Assembly (NCBI GenBank): GCA_947450175.1
Contig: CANFUR010000005.1
Location: forward strand, 1 to 32,206
DNA length: 32,206 nucleotides
Reading direction: 5' to 3'
Source: Actinomycetota bacterium
GTDB taxonomy: Bacteria > Actinomycetota > Actinomycetes > Nanopelagicales > Nanopelagicaceae
Shown: one piece after another, positions 15,251-23,242 of the stretch
Layout of the letters: every line of letters begins with the position of its first letter
Position numbering within the stretch: the stretch's first letter is position 1
Notes under the pieces: generated by a model
The model's database searches: none
Seen by the model: the letters and a program-made list of their open reading frames with translations, nothing else
What the model was told of the DNA's origin: nothing
Program-made: the position numbers and the translations under genes

Positions 15251-15829
15251 GTGGATGCCAAGGGATTTGAAGATTTAATCAATAACCTTCGCACATTTAC
15301 TCCTCGCACTGAAATTGTTTTAGAAGAAGTACCAGCGCCTCAAAAATTAGCAACATACGCCTTCGCTTTTTCAGCCGATGTCAGCAATGGGTTACTCGCA
15401 GATGAAGAAGATGAAATTGCATCTGGTCGCTTTGTTTTACTTCATGAACCAGGTGGACAAGATACGTGGGAAGGTGAATTTCGCTGCGTGACATTTGTGC
15501 GCGCTGACGTTGACCCAGTCATGCAGCAGGATCCGCTTTTGCCTGAAGTTGGTTGGAGTTGGTTCCTAGAAGCCCTTGACCGGGAAGAGTGTTTACTTGC
15601 AGCCCCCAGTGGAACTGTGACTCGAGTTTCAAGTGCTTCATTTGGAAAACTTTCTCCTCGCAACGATGAGTCAGAGATAGAAATTAGAGCTTCATGGACT
15701 CCATTAGTTCAAGACCCAATTGAACTGATGAAACATATTTCGGGATGGTGCAGATTAATTACCGATGTTGCAGGTCTTGAACCAATACCTGAAGGTGTTG
15801 CGACAATCTCATCTGCCAGACGTAGATAG
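15251..15829 (+). CDS. DUF3000 family protein
   Basis: 192 residues, soluble and acidic, starting at GTG 15251. Matches to what I remember of DUF3000 include ASGRFVLLHEPGGQDTWEGEFRCVTFVRAD and the GWSWFLEALD segment, near the middle of the protein. The family is actinobacterial, of unknown function, and typically encoded directly before the RNase D/HRDC gene (Rv2680-Rv2681 in M. tuberculosis), exactly as here with an 8-base gap. The heme-synthesis genes usually found upstream of this pair are absent; an EamA transporter is there instead. Confidence 0.85.
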   Translation: MDAKGFEDLINNLRTFTPRTEIVLEEVPAPQKLATYAFAFSADVSNGLLADEEDEIASGRFVLLHEPGGQDTWEGEFRCVTFVRADVDPVMQQDPLLPEVGWSWFLEALDREECLLAAPSGTVTRVSSASFGKLSPRNDESEIEIRASWTPLVQDPIELMKHISGWCRLITDVAGLEPIPEGVATISSARRR

Positions 15830-15837
15830 TTACATTC
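15825..15837 (+). promoter_or_regulatory. Possible internal leaderless -10 for the RNase D gene
   Basis: GATAGT (15825-15830, overlapping the DUF3000 stop), 7 bases, then ATG 15838. Co-transcription with DUF3000 is equally likely. Confidence 0.3.
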
Positions 15838-17127
15838 ATGTCTGAAGAAATAACTGCCGTACCACTGCTTGCGCCGGCTGCCGGCACGCCTGCGGTTATT
15901 GATACTCCCGGCGCATTTGAATTAGCTCTGAGTCAACTTGCCTTGGGTTCTGGGCCATTTGCAGTAGATGCTGAGCGCGCATCGGGTTTTCGATATAGCG
16001 CTCGGGCATACCTCATTCAAATTAAACGTAATGGGGGCGGGCTCCACCTTATTGACCCGATTCCGTTCGGACCTGGTCATCCTTTAATGAATGCACTCAA
16101 TGATTTACTAAATACCGACGAAGTTATTTTACATGCAAGTACTCAGGACTTGCCATGTCTTCGTGAACTTGGAATCCATCCCCAGCTGCTATTTGATACT
16201 GAATTAGGCGGACGTATCGCCGGACTTCCTCGAGTCGGTTTGGGTCCGCTTCTTGAATCACTCATGGGAGTTTCCTTAGCTAAAGAACATAGCGCTGCAG
16301 ATTGGTCAGTACGGCCCTTGCCTCAAGAATGGCTTACATATGCAGCATTGGATGTTGAACTACTTGTTGATCTTCGTGACAAAGTTGAATCTATTTTGAT
16401 TGATGCTAAGAAAGAAAATTGGGCCAAAGAAGAATTTGCTTCAATCTTGCTTGCACCACCACCTCCTCCTCGAGTCGATCCCTGGAGAAGAACTTCTGGC
16501 ATGCATAAAATTAGACGGCGTGATCAATTAGCAATTATTCGTGAACTCTGGAATGCACGCGATGAAATTGCTAAGGCGCAAGATATTGCAGGTGGGAAAT
16601 TGCTCAATGATTCAGCGATTGTTGAAATTGCACTTAATCCCCCAACGAATAAGAAGGAATTCGAAAAAGTATTGCGCCCATTAGGTTTGCGCGCACGTTG
16701 GTTAGAAAATATAGAAGTTTGGCTAGATGCGATTGTCCGTGCATCTGCCATGCCTGAAAATCAATGGCCAGCAATGCGCACCAACGCCGACGTTTTGCCG
16801 CCAATAAAACTGTGGCGAGATAAATTTCCCGAAAAATTTGCGCCGCTCTCGCATGCACGTGCACGCATTGAAAAAATTGCCCAAGAAAATAGCATCCCGG
16901 TTGAAAACCTCATTACTCCCGAATTAGTCAGACGCATATGTTGGTCTGCGCCAACGCCTTCCACAGTTGAATTCTCGCCATCGATAGTTCGGGAACATCT
17001 TCTAGAACTTGGCGCACGCAGGTGGCAGGTAGATTTGGTGGCAGATGCCATTGCCCTAGCCCTTCTTGAAAAAGAGCCCCTGCCGACCCCCGAGCCTGTG
17101 CCAGAAGCCACACCTGAAGAGGCCTGA
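15838..17127 (+). CDS. rnd: Ribonuclease D-like 3'-5' exonuclease with HRDC domain
   Basis: 429 residues. The DEDD exonuclease domain (about 20-190) shows Exo I FAVDAERASGF (the usual D-x-E is here Asp-Ala-Glu), Exo II ILHASTQDLPCL and FDTELGGRIAG, and Exo III LTYAALDVELLVDL with the Tyr-x3-Asp arrangement. An HRDC domain (about 221-300) begins RRDQLAIIRELWNARDEIA. The C-terminus ends in a Pro/Glu-rich tail. The enzyme trims structured RNA 3' ends such as tRNA precursors. It is paired with DUF3000 as in other actinobacteria. A Pro-rich linker near 205-212 separates the domains. Confidence 0.92.
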   Translation: MSEEITAVPLLAPAAGTPAVIDTPGAFELALSQLALGSGPFAVDAERASGFRYSARAYLIQIKRNGGGLHLIDPIPFGPGHPLMNALNDLLNTDEVILHASTQDLPCLRELGIHPQLLFDTELGGRIAGLPRVGLGPLLESLMGVSLAKEHSAADWSVRPLPQEWLTYAALDVELLVDLRDKVESILIDAKKENWAKEEFASILLAPPPPPRVDPWRRTSGMHKIRRRDQLAIIRELWNARDEIAKAQDIAGGKLLNDSAIVEIALNPPTNKKEFEKVLRPLGLRARWLENIEVWLDAIVRASAMPENQWPAMRTNADVLPPIKLWRDKFPEKFAPLSHARARIEKIAQENSIPVENLITPELVRRICWSAPTPSTVEFSPSIVREHLLELGARRWQVDLVADAIALALLEKEPLPTPEPVPEATPEEA

Positions 17128-17167
17128 ATTACGCAACATTAGAGTTGCGTAAATACCCCTCAGGCTC

Positions 17168-17180
17168 TAGATTTTCTTCC
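17168..17180 (+). promoter_or_regulatory. Leaderless-type -10 deciding the EfeU start
   Basis: TAGATT (17168-17173), 7 bases, then ATG 17181. This favours the internal ATG over ATG 17145; the shorter protein also begins at the family's usual N-terminus. Confidence 0.6.
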
Positions 17181-17999
17181 ATGTTGAGCACGTTTATCAT
17201 CGCTTTGCGGGAGGGCTTAGAGGCCTCATTAATTGTGGGCATTCTGGTGGCATACATTCTCAAAAGTGATCGCAGGGCGCTATTACTTCCTTTGTGGAGC
17301 GGTGTTGCCGCAGCAGTAGTTGCAAGTTTGGGGCTAGGTTTTGCCCTCTCGCAAACTTCGGCTGGATTGAGCCAGCGCGCCAATGCGCTATTTGCTGGAA
17401 CAACTTCATTTGTAGCCGTCGCACTCGTCACGTGGATGGTTTTTTGGATGAAGCGATCTGCTCGCTATTTAAAGACAGATCTACATGGGAAAATGGACTC
17501 AGCTTTACGAACAGGCCCCCTAGCCCTTGCTGGAGCAGCGTTTTTTGCTGTTATTCGCGAAGGTCTAGAGACCGCACTCTTTATATATTCAAACTTTAAA
17601 ACTGTTGCAGACACCCGTAGTTCTGCTTTGGGATTACTTCTTGGTTTCGGAGTTTCAATTTCGCTTGGTTATTTAATTTTCAAATCTTCAATCAAACTCA
17701 ACTTAAGTAAGTTCTTCCGCTATACCGGCATTGCACTCGTGGTTGTAGCTGCCGGAGTTCTTGCCTATGGGGTCCATGAATTTCAAGAACTTGGTTGGTT
17801 ATCTGGTGCTGACTCATTGGCTTGGGACATCTCCTCTCAAATGCCTGCAGATTCCATAGCCGGAGCAGCCCTGGGTGGAACCGTTGGTTTTGATACGTCT
17901 ACATCGTGGCTTCAGTTGGCAATCTGGGCCACCTATCTGGTCGCTGTTCTGGTTCCCTATCTTTCTAAGCCCCGAGTATCACAACTAACTCCTGCTTAA
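17181..17999 (+). CDS. efeU: FTR1/EfeU-family high-affinity iron permease
   Basis: 272 residues from ATG 17181, starting MLSTFIIALREGLEASLIVGI as is usual for the family. Seven hydrophobic helices are expected. Two copies of the iron-binding REGLE motif are visible: REGLEASLIVG near residue 10 and REGLETALF near residue 125. They form the Fe-binding path in the membrane. In bacteria EfeU normally works with EfeO and the heme peroxidase EfeB; neither is encoded next to it, so it is an orphan permease in this window. An in-frame extension to 17145 is open but lacks a promoter. It is followed by the fad operon on the same strand after 64 bases. Confidence 0.92.
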   Translation: MLSTFIIALREGLEASLIVGILVAYILKSDRRALLLPLWSGVAAAVVASLGLGFALSQTSAGLSQRANALFAGTTSFVAVALVTWMVFWMKRSARYLKTDLHGKMDSALRTGPLALAGAAFFAVIREGLETALFIYSNFKTVADTRSSALGLLLGFGVSISLGYLIFKSSIKLNLSKFFRYTGIALVVVAAGVLAYGVHEFQELGWLSGADSLAWDISSQMPADSIAGAALGGTVGFDTSTSWLQLAIWATYLVAVLVPYLSKPRVSQLTPA

Positions 18000-18015
18000 T
18001 CACTGTCACAAATCC

Positions 18016-18032
18016 TTACTGGCGGGTAACAT
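18016..18032 (+). promoter_or_regulatory. fadAB promoter with candidate operator
   Basis: TAACAT (18027-18032) is a plausible -10. A short inverted repeat TTAC-N6-GTAA (18016-18029) overlaps it, a position suited to a repressor. Unlike most promoters here it precedes a real leader with a ribosome binding site (AAAGGA, 18053-18058). Confidence 0.35.
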
Positions 18033-18063
18033 AAGCGCTATTCGCACCTAGTAAAGGATCACT

Positions 18064-19254
18064 ATGTCCCGCTCCGTTGTCTTAGTTGATGCCGTTCGCA
18101 CACCCTTTGGAAAATCAGGAGGGATGTATGCAGGTACTCGAGCTGATGATCTGATGGTCCGTGCAATTCGCGGACTACTTGATCGAAATCCTAACGTTGA
18201 TCACAGCGCAATCGATGATGTTGCAATCGCTGCTGCCACTCAAACTGGTGATCAAGGAATGAACATCGGGCGGAGTGCAACGCTTCTTGCAGGCCTACCT
18301 AACACAGTTCCTGGATATTCGATTGACCGTTGGTGCGCCGGTGCACTCACTGCAGTTACAACAATTGCCGGATCAATTGCTTTTGGTTCCAACGACATTG
18401 CTATTGCCGGCGGTGTTGAACATATGGGAAATCACCCAATGGGTGAACTCATGGATCCAAATCCTCGTTACTTAGCTGAAAAAATAGTTGAGCAAGATGC
18501 ACTTGCAATGGGTGCCACGGCTGAAAGACTTCATGATCGCTTCCCAACAATTACAAAAGAGCGTGCAGATAAATATGCACTTAATTCGCAAATCAAAACT
18601 GCAAAGGCATACGAAGCTGGAAATATTCAACGCGATTTAATTCCAATGGCTGCACGAAGTGCAGAACTGGGTTGGACAATTGCAACAGTAGATGAAGCGC
18701 CTCGTCCATCGACAACTATGGAAGGTCTAGCAGGTTTAAAAACTCCTTTTCGTCCTGCTGGTCGAGTCACAGCAGGAAACTCATCTGGCTTAAATGATGG
18801 TGCTACTGCCGCCCTTTTAGCTAGTGAAGAAAAGGCAAAAGAACTTGGTTTAACAATTAAAGCCCGTCTGGTTTCTTATGCCTTTGCTGGTGTTGAACCA
18901 GAAGTTATGGGCTTTGGTCCAGTTCCTTCAACAATTAAGGCGTTGAAGCAATCTGGTTTAACGATCGATGACATTGGACTATTCGAAATCAATGAGGCTT
19001 TTGCTGTCCAAGTACTTGCCTTTTTGGAACACTTTGGAATTGCCGATGATGATGCGCGTGTTAATCCTTTTGGTGGTGCAATCGCAGTTGGTCACCCACT
19101 TGCTTCATCTGGCGTGCGTTTAATGCTCAATCTTGCACGCTCTTTTGAAGATCATCCAGAGGTGCGATATGGATTAACAACAATGTGCATCGGCCTTGGA
19201 ATGGGTGGATCAGTTATTTGGGAAAATCCACACTTCGACGGACAGGTGAAATAA
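18064..19254 (+). CDS. fadA: Acetyl-CoA acyltransferase (3-ketoacyl-CoA thiolase)
   Basis: 396 residues. The nucleophile is Cys91 in DRWCAGALTAV. The other thiolase signatures are NEAFAVQVLAF (catalytic Asn/His region), GGAIAVGHPLASSGVRL (catalytic His) and TMCIGLGMGGSVIWEN (second Cys) at the C-terminus. Degradative thiolase is favoured by the immediate downstream fadB partner, whose start follows the stop with no gap. It cleaves 3-ketoacyl-CoA to acetyl-CoA and a shortened acyl-CoA. AAAGGA at 18053-18058 is a proper ribosome binding site. With FadB it forms the two-subunit beta-oxidation system. Confidence 0.95.
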   Translation: MSRSVVLVDAVRTPFGKSGGMYAGTRADDLMVRAIRGLLDRNPNVDHSAIDDVAIAAATQTGDQGMNIGRSATLLAGLPNTVPGYSIDRWCAGALTAVTTIAGSIAFGSNDIAIAGGVEHMGNHPMGELMDPNPRYLAEKIVEQDALAMGATAERLHDRFPTITKERADKYALNSQIKTAKAYEAGNIQRDLIPMAARSAELGWTIATVDEAPRPSTTMEGLAGLKTPFRPAGRVTAGNSSGLNDGATAALLASEEKAKELGLTIKARLVSYAFAGVEPEVMGFGPVPSTIKALKQSGLTIDDIGLFEINEAFAVQVLAFLEHFGIADDDARVNPFGGAIAVGHPLASSGVRLMLNLARSFEDHPEVRYGLTTMCIGLGMGGSVIWENPHFDGQVK

Positions 19255-21363
19255 ATGACTACCGAAATTAAACTTCCAGAAGGTGCCCCAGAAGAAGTTG
19301 TAACTCAGGCGCTTGTGCGCGATATAGATTTAAGCGCATTTGGTGCTAAAGGCAGCATGGCCCTTATTACTTTGGACAATGGCCTTGACCATAACCGCCC
19401 CAACACTTTCGGGCCTCAATCATTACTGGCACTCGATGCAGCAATAACCGAAGCCACATCTCGTAAACCTGCGGCTATTGCAATTACAGGCAAGCCATTT
19501 ATCTTTGCCGCCGGTGCTGATTTATCGGCGCTTTCTTTCATCACTACTCGCGAAGAATCCTTAGCCATTGGAAAATTAGGTCACGACGTATTTCGTCGGC
19601 TTGGTGAATCCAGCATCCCTACTTTTGCTTTCATCAATGGTCTGGCACTCGGTGGCGGACTTGAGGTCGGTTTGCACTGCAACTATCGCACCCTTGCATC
19701 TACTGCTTTCACCGCCCTTCCAGAGGTTTTCTTAGGTCTGGTGCCCGGTTGGGGTGGTGCAACACTCTTGCCAAAATTAATTGGCCCAGAGCGCGCAGTT
19801 CAAGTAATTATGTTAAATGCTCTCAACAACAACACCATGATGAAAGCAAAAGATGCATTCGCACTTGGAGTAGTTGATGCAGTATTTGAACCATCAGATT
19901 TCCTCGAGAGATCAATTGCATTTGCTGCAGGAGTTCTCAACGGAACAACTATTATCGAACGCAAAGATTACAGCCAGGATCCAGCCTGGGAATCTGCCCT
20001 TGCAACTGGAAAGGCTGCATCACTTAAAAAATATGGCGGCGCCGAAATAGCATCACCGATGAAAGCACTTGAACTTATTGCCGCGGCAAAAACCAATACT
20101 TTGGGTGCTGGCTTTGATGCCGAAGATGCAGCTCTGGCTGATTTAACAATGAGTGATCCGCTACGTGCATCACTGTATGCATTTAATGTTATTCAGAAAA
20201 AACGCAAGAAGGTCGAAGGTGCACCGAAACCTTCTCTAGCTCGCAAGGTTAGTAAGGTCGGAGTTGTCGGTGCCGGTTTGATGGCCTCTCAGTTAGCTCT
20301 CTTACTTCTTCGAAATCTTAAATGCACAATTGTCATGACCGATATTGATCAAGAACGTGCAGATAAAGGTGTGGCTTGGGTAAAAAATGAATTAGCTAAG
20401 TTAGTTGAAAAGAAGCGAATGTCTTCTGAATCAGCGGGGCGCTTATCTCTTTTGATTTCAGGCTCAGCTGATCAAAGCGAATATGCAGGGTGCGATTTCA
20501 TTATCGAGGCAATCTTTGAAGAGCTCGCACTTAAACAAGAATTGTTTAAGAAGTTAGAAGCAATAATCTCTCCCGAATGCGTTCTAGCAACTAATACATC
20601 TTCACTCTCAGTTGAACGTATGAGTGAGGGATTGAAAAACCCAGAGCGCGTTGTGGGATTCCACTTCTTTAATCCAGTGGCAGTTATGCCACTTCTTGAA
20701 GTTGCTCGCACTAGTAAAACCGATGATGCAACAACTGCTACGGCAATTGCTATTGGTAAAGAACTCAAGAAAACAATGATCATCTGTAAAGATGCTCCTG
20801 GTTTTGTCGTTAATCGACTTCTCACCCGCTTTATGGGTGAGATTACGGACGCCGTTGACGAAGGAACCTCTCCTGAGGTGGCCGATAATGCGATGCGTTC
20901 AATTGGTTTTCCTATGTCTCCATTCCAACTTCTGGATTTGGTTGGTCCCGGAGTAGCGCTACACGTTTCACAAACTCTCAATGCCAATCTTGGAGAGCGA
21001 TACCGAATTTCTCCAACAATGGCGGCAATGGTCAAGGAAGGTGTTCGCAACTTCTACATAAAAAATGAAGATGGCAGCGTTGGTGCAAACCCAGCGGCTA
21101 TCGCACTCATTCATAAAGGTGACTCCCCATCAACGGCTGAGCAAGTACGAAGCCGTGCACTTACTGCATTAGCTGTTGAGGCACGCATGATGCTAGATGA
21201 AGGCGTTGTTTCAACTCCTGCTGAAATCGACTTATGTATGTTGATGGGTGCCGGGTGGCCAATGCACCTTGGGGGAATTTTGCCTTATCTTGATCGAGAA
21301 GGAATTAGCGAGGCTGCTTGCGGTCAGCGTTTTCATCCGAAGGGATCTGCATCTCTGCCTTAA
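19255..21363 (+). CDS. fadB: Multifunctional beta-oxidation enzyme (enoyl-CoA hydratase / 3-hydroxyacyl-CoA dehydrogenase)
   Basis: 702 residues, typical FadB/FadJ size. The N-terminal hydratase (about 20-215) has the oxyanion-hole segments FIFAAGADLSAL and INGLALGGGLEVGLHC. The dehydrogenase begins at KVGVVGAGLMASQLALLLLR (about 333), an NAD-binding fold, with ATNTSSLSVERM, VGFHFFNPVAVMPLLEV (catalytic His) and KDAPGFVVNRLLTRFMGE. It converts enoyl-CoA to 3-hydroxyacyl- and then 3-ketoacyl-CoA. Its ATG directly abuts the fadA stop. The last 59 bases overlap the 3' end of convergent dxs in another frame, so both C-termini are constrained. Confidence 0.95.
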   Translation: MTTEIKLPEGAPEEVVTQALVRDIDLSAFGAKGSMALITLDNGLDHNRPNTFGPQSLLALDAAITEATSRKPAAIAITGKPFIFAAGADLSALSFITTREESLAIGKLGHDVFRRLGESSIPTFAFINGLALGGGLEVGLHCNYRTLASTAFTALPEVFLGLVPGWGGATLLPKLIGPERAVQVIMLNALNNNTMMKAKDAFALGVVDAVFEPSDFLERSIAFAAGVLNGTTIIERKDYSQDPAWESALATGKAASLKKYGGAEIASPMKALELIAAAKTNTLGAGFDAEDAALADLTMSDPLRASLYAFNVIQKKRKKVEGAPKPSLARKVSKVGVVGAGLMASQLALLLLRNLKCTIVMTDIDQERADKGVAWVKNELAKLVEKKRMSSESAGRLSLLISGSADQSEYAGCDFIIEAIFEELALKQELFKKLEAIISPECVLATNTSSLSVERMSEGLKNPERVVGFHFFNPVAVMPLLEVARTSKTDDATTATAIAIGKELKKTMIICKDAPGFVVNRLLTRFMGEITDAVDEGTSPEVADNAMRSIGFPMSPFQLLDLVGPGVALHVSQTLNANLGERYRISPTMAAMVKEGVRNFYIKNEDGSVGANPAAIALIHKGDSPSTAEQVRSRALTALAVEARMMLDEGVVSTPAEIDLCMLMGAGWPMHLGGILPYLDREGISEAACGQRFHPKGSASLP

Positions 21364-23224
21364 GAGAGCTACTCCATTCAACAACGCTTCTCGCAATATT
21401 TTGAGCAGTAATTCCAATATCATTCAAGATTTCGCCACGCTTTGAATGTTCGATAAATTCAAGAGGTACGCCGATTGAATGTAAGGGAATTAATACACCA
21501 GCATCTCTAAACATCTCTGATACTGAACTTCCAATACCTGCATGACGGATTCCATCTTCTAGCACCACCACGCTCTTGTAACGCTCTGCCATACGTACTA
21601 ATGATTGCGGCAACGGCTTCACCCAACGTGGGTCAATCACCGTGACGCCAACACCTTCGCGATATGCCGAAGACGCTGCTTCAACTGCAATTGCAGCCAT
21701 AGCCCCAACACTGATCATCAATACATCAGCACTTTCTCCGCGGTATAAAACATCGATACCGTCTCGGCGTTCAAAAGCTGGAATATCTTCTTGAACCGCC
21801 CCTTTAGGGAATCGAACCATAGATGGAGCATCGTCGATTTCTATCGCTTCACGCAATAATTCTTTTAGACGTGCTCCGTCTCGGGGTGCAGCTACATGCA
21901 TAGTTGGAACAATTCCGGTTAATGCTAAATCCCAAATTCCATGGTGTGATGGGCCATCATCGCCGGTTATGCCTGAGCGATCTAAAACAAAAGTAACACC
22001 GGCCTTATGTAATGCAACATCTAAGAGCATTTGATCAAATGCGCGGTTAAGAAATGTTGAGTACACAGCAACAACAGGATGAAGGCCAGTAAAGGCCAAT
22101 CCTGCAGCACTTGTCACTGCATGTTGTTCGGCGATTCCGACATCAATCGTGCGTTCAGGAAAGGCGGCCTGAAATTGATCTAGACCAGTAGGTCCCAACA
22201 TTGCTGCAGTAATTGCAACAATATCTTGACGCGACTTACCAATTTCAACTAATTCTTTAGCAAATATTTTTGTCCATGAGGTCCCGCTCTTAGCTAACGG
22301 TTCACCTGTCTCGGCATCAATTACGCCAACTGCATGAAATTTTTCGGCCTCATCAGCTACTGCAGGCTTATGACCCTTGCCCTTTTCGGTCATAGCATGA
22401 ACCAAAATTGGCGCACCATAATCTTTGGCTTGTTGAAGTGCTTTCTCCATAGCTTCAATATCGTGACCATCAATTGGACCCATGTACTTCAGACCAAGAT
22501 CTTCAAACATGCCTTGCGGAGCAACAATGTCTTTGATGCCTTTTTTCATACCATGTAAAGTTTCGTAAATAGGAACACCCACTACTGGAGTTTTGTGAAG
22601 AACTTCTTTGCCCCAATCGAGGAACTTCTCATATCCGCTAGTAACACGTAATGTTGAAAGATACGTGGCAACACCGCCAATAGTTGGTGAATATGAACGC
22701 GTATTGTCATTAACAACAATAACTAAATTTCGTTTTTGTTCTGGTGCAATATTATTGAGTGCTTCCCATGACATGCCACCGGTTAATGCACCATCGCCCA
22801 CTACAACTACAACATGGCGATCGTTAGCTCCTTGAATTGAAAAACCCCTGGAAATTCCATCGCCCCAAGAAAGCGCGGTTGAAGCATGTGAGTTTTCAAT
22901 AACATCATGTTCGCTCTCAGCTCGGTTCGGGTAACCTGAGATCCCTGTGCGCTGGCGCAATTTATCGAAAGATTGCGCGCGGCCAGTTAATATCTTATGA
23001 ACATAGGATTGATGTCCAGTGTCAAAGAGAATTACATCTTTAGGAGATTCAAAAATACGGTGTATCGCAACAGTTAGCTCTACGACACCTAAGTTAGGAC
23101 CTAAATGCCCACCGGTTTTAGAGACTTTTTCAATAAGAAGTTCGCGAATCTCGGCACTTAAGTCAATTAATTGATCATGAGTCAGGGTTGCCAGATCGGC
23201 AGGAGAATTAATCTGGCTCAACAT
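21305..23224 (-). CDS. dxs: 1-deoxy-D-xylulose-5-phosphate synthase
   Basis: 639 residues. Thiamin diphosphate enzyme joining pyruvate and glyceraldehyde 3-phosphate, first step of the MEP isoprenoid pathway. Signatures are KTGGHLGPNLGVVELTVA (37-54), TGHQSYVHKILTGR (69-82), the TPP/Mg motif GDGALTGGMSWEALNN (143-158), and DRSGITGDDGPSHHG in the pyrimidine domain. The start at 23224 has a leaderless-type promoter. It follows acnA by 18 bases on the same strand. The C-terminal tail of about 20 residues (SSSLKAEMQIPSDENADRKQ) lies within the fadB overlap and is polar, probably dispensable. Confidence 0.96.
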   Translation of the reverse strand: MLSQINSPADLATLTHDQLIDLSAEIRELLIEKVSKTGGHLGPNLGVVELTVAIHRIFESPKDVILFDTGHQSYVHKILTGRAQSFDKLRQRTGISGYPNRAESEHDVIENSHASTALSWGDGISRGFSIQGANDRHVVVVVGDGALTGGMSWEALNNIAPEQKRNLVIVVNDNTRSYSPTIGGVATYLSTLRVTSGYEKFLDWGKEVLHKTPVVGVPIYETLHGMKKGIKDIVAPQGMFEDLGLKYMGPIDGHDIEAMEKALQQAKDYGAPILVHAMTEKGKGHKPAVADEAEKFHAVGVIDAETGEPLAKSGTSWTKIFAKELVEIGKSRQDIVAITAAMLGPTGLDQFQAAFPERTIDVGIAEQHAVTSAAGLAFTGLHPVVAVYSTFLNRAFDQMLLDVALHKAGVTFVLDRSGITGDDGPSHHGIWDLALTGIVPTMHVAAPRDGARLKELLREAIEIDDAPSMVRFPKGAVQEDIPAFERRDGIDVLYRGESADVLMISVGAMAAIAVEAASSAYREGVGVTVIDPRWVKPLPQSLVRMAERYKSVVVLEDGIRHAGIGSSVSEMFRDAGVLIPLHSIGVPLEFIEHSKRGEILNDIGITAQNIARSVVEWSSSLKAEMQIPSDENADRKQPR

Positions 23225-23237
23225 AGGCGTAAGTTTA
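23225..23237 (-). promoter_or_regulatory. Leaderless-type -10 for dxs
   Basis: Minus strand TAAACT (23237-23232), 7 bases, then ATG at 23224. It lies within the 18-base acnA-dxs gap. Confidence 0.5.
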
Positions 23238-23242
23238 GGTGC

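Noticed and set aside
20472-21050. 192-residue antisense frame within fadB
   Set aside because: It mirrors the codon pattern of fadB, has Ser/Arg-rich shadow composition and no recognisable motif or start signal.
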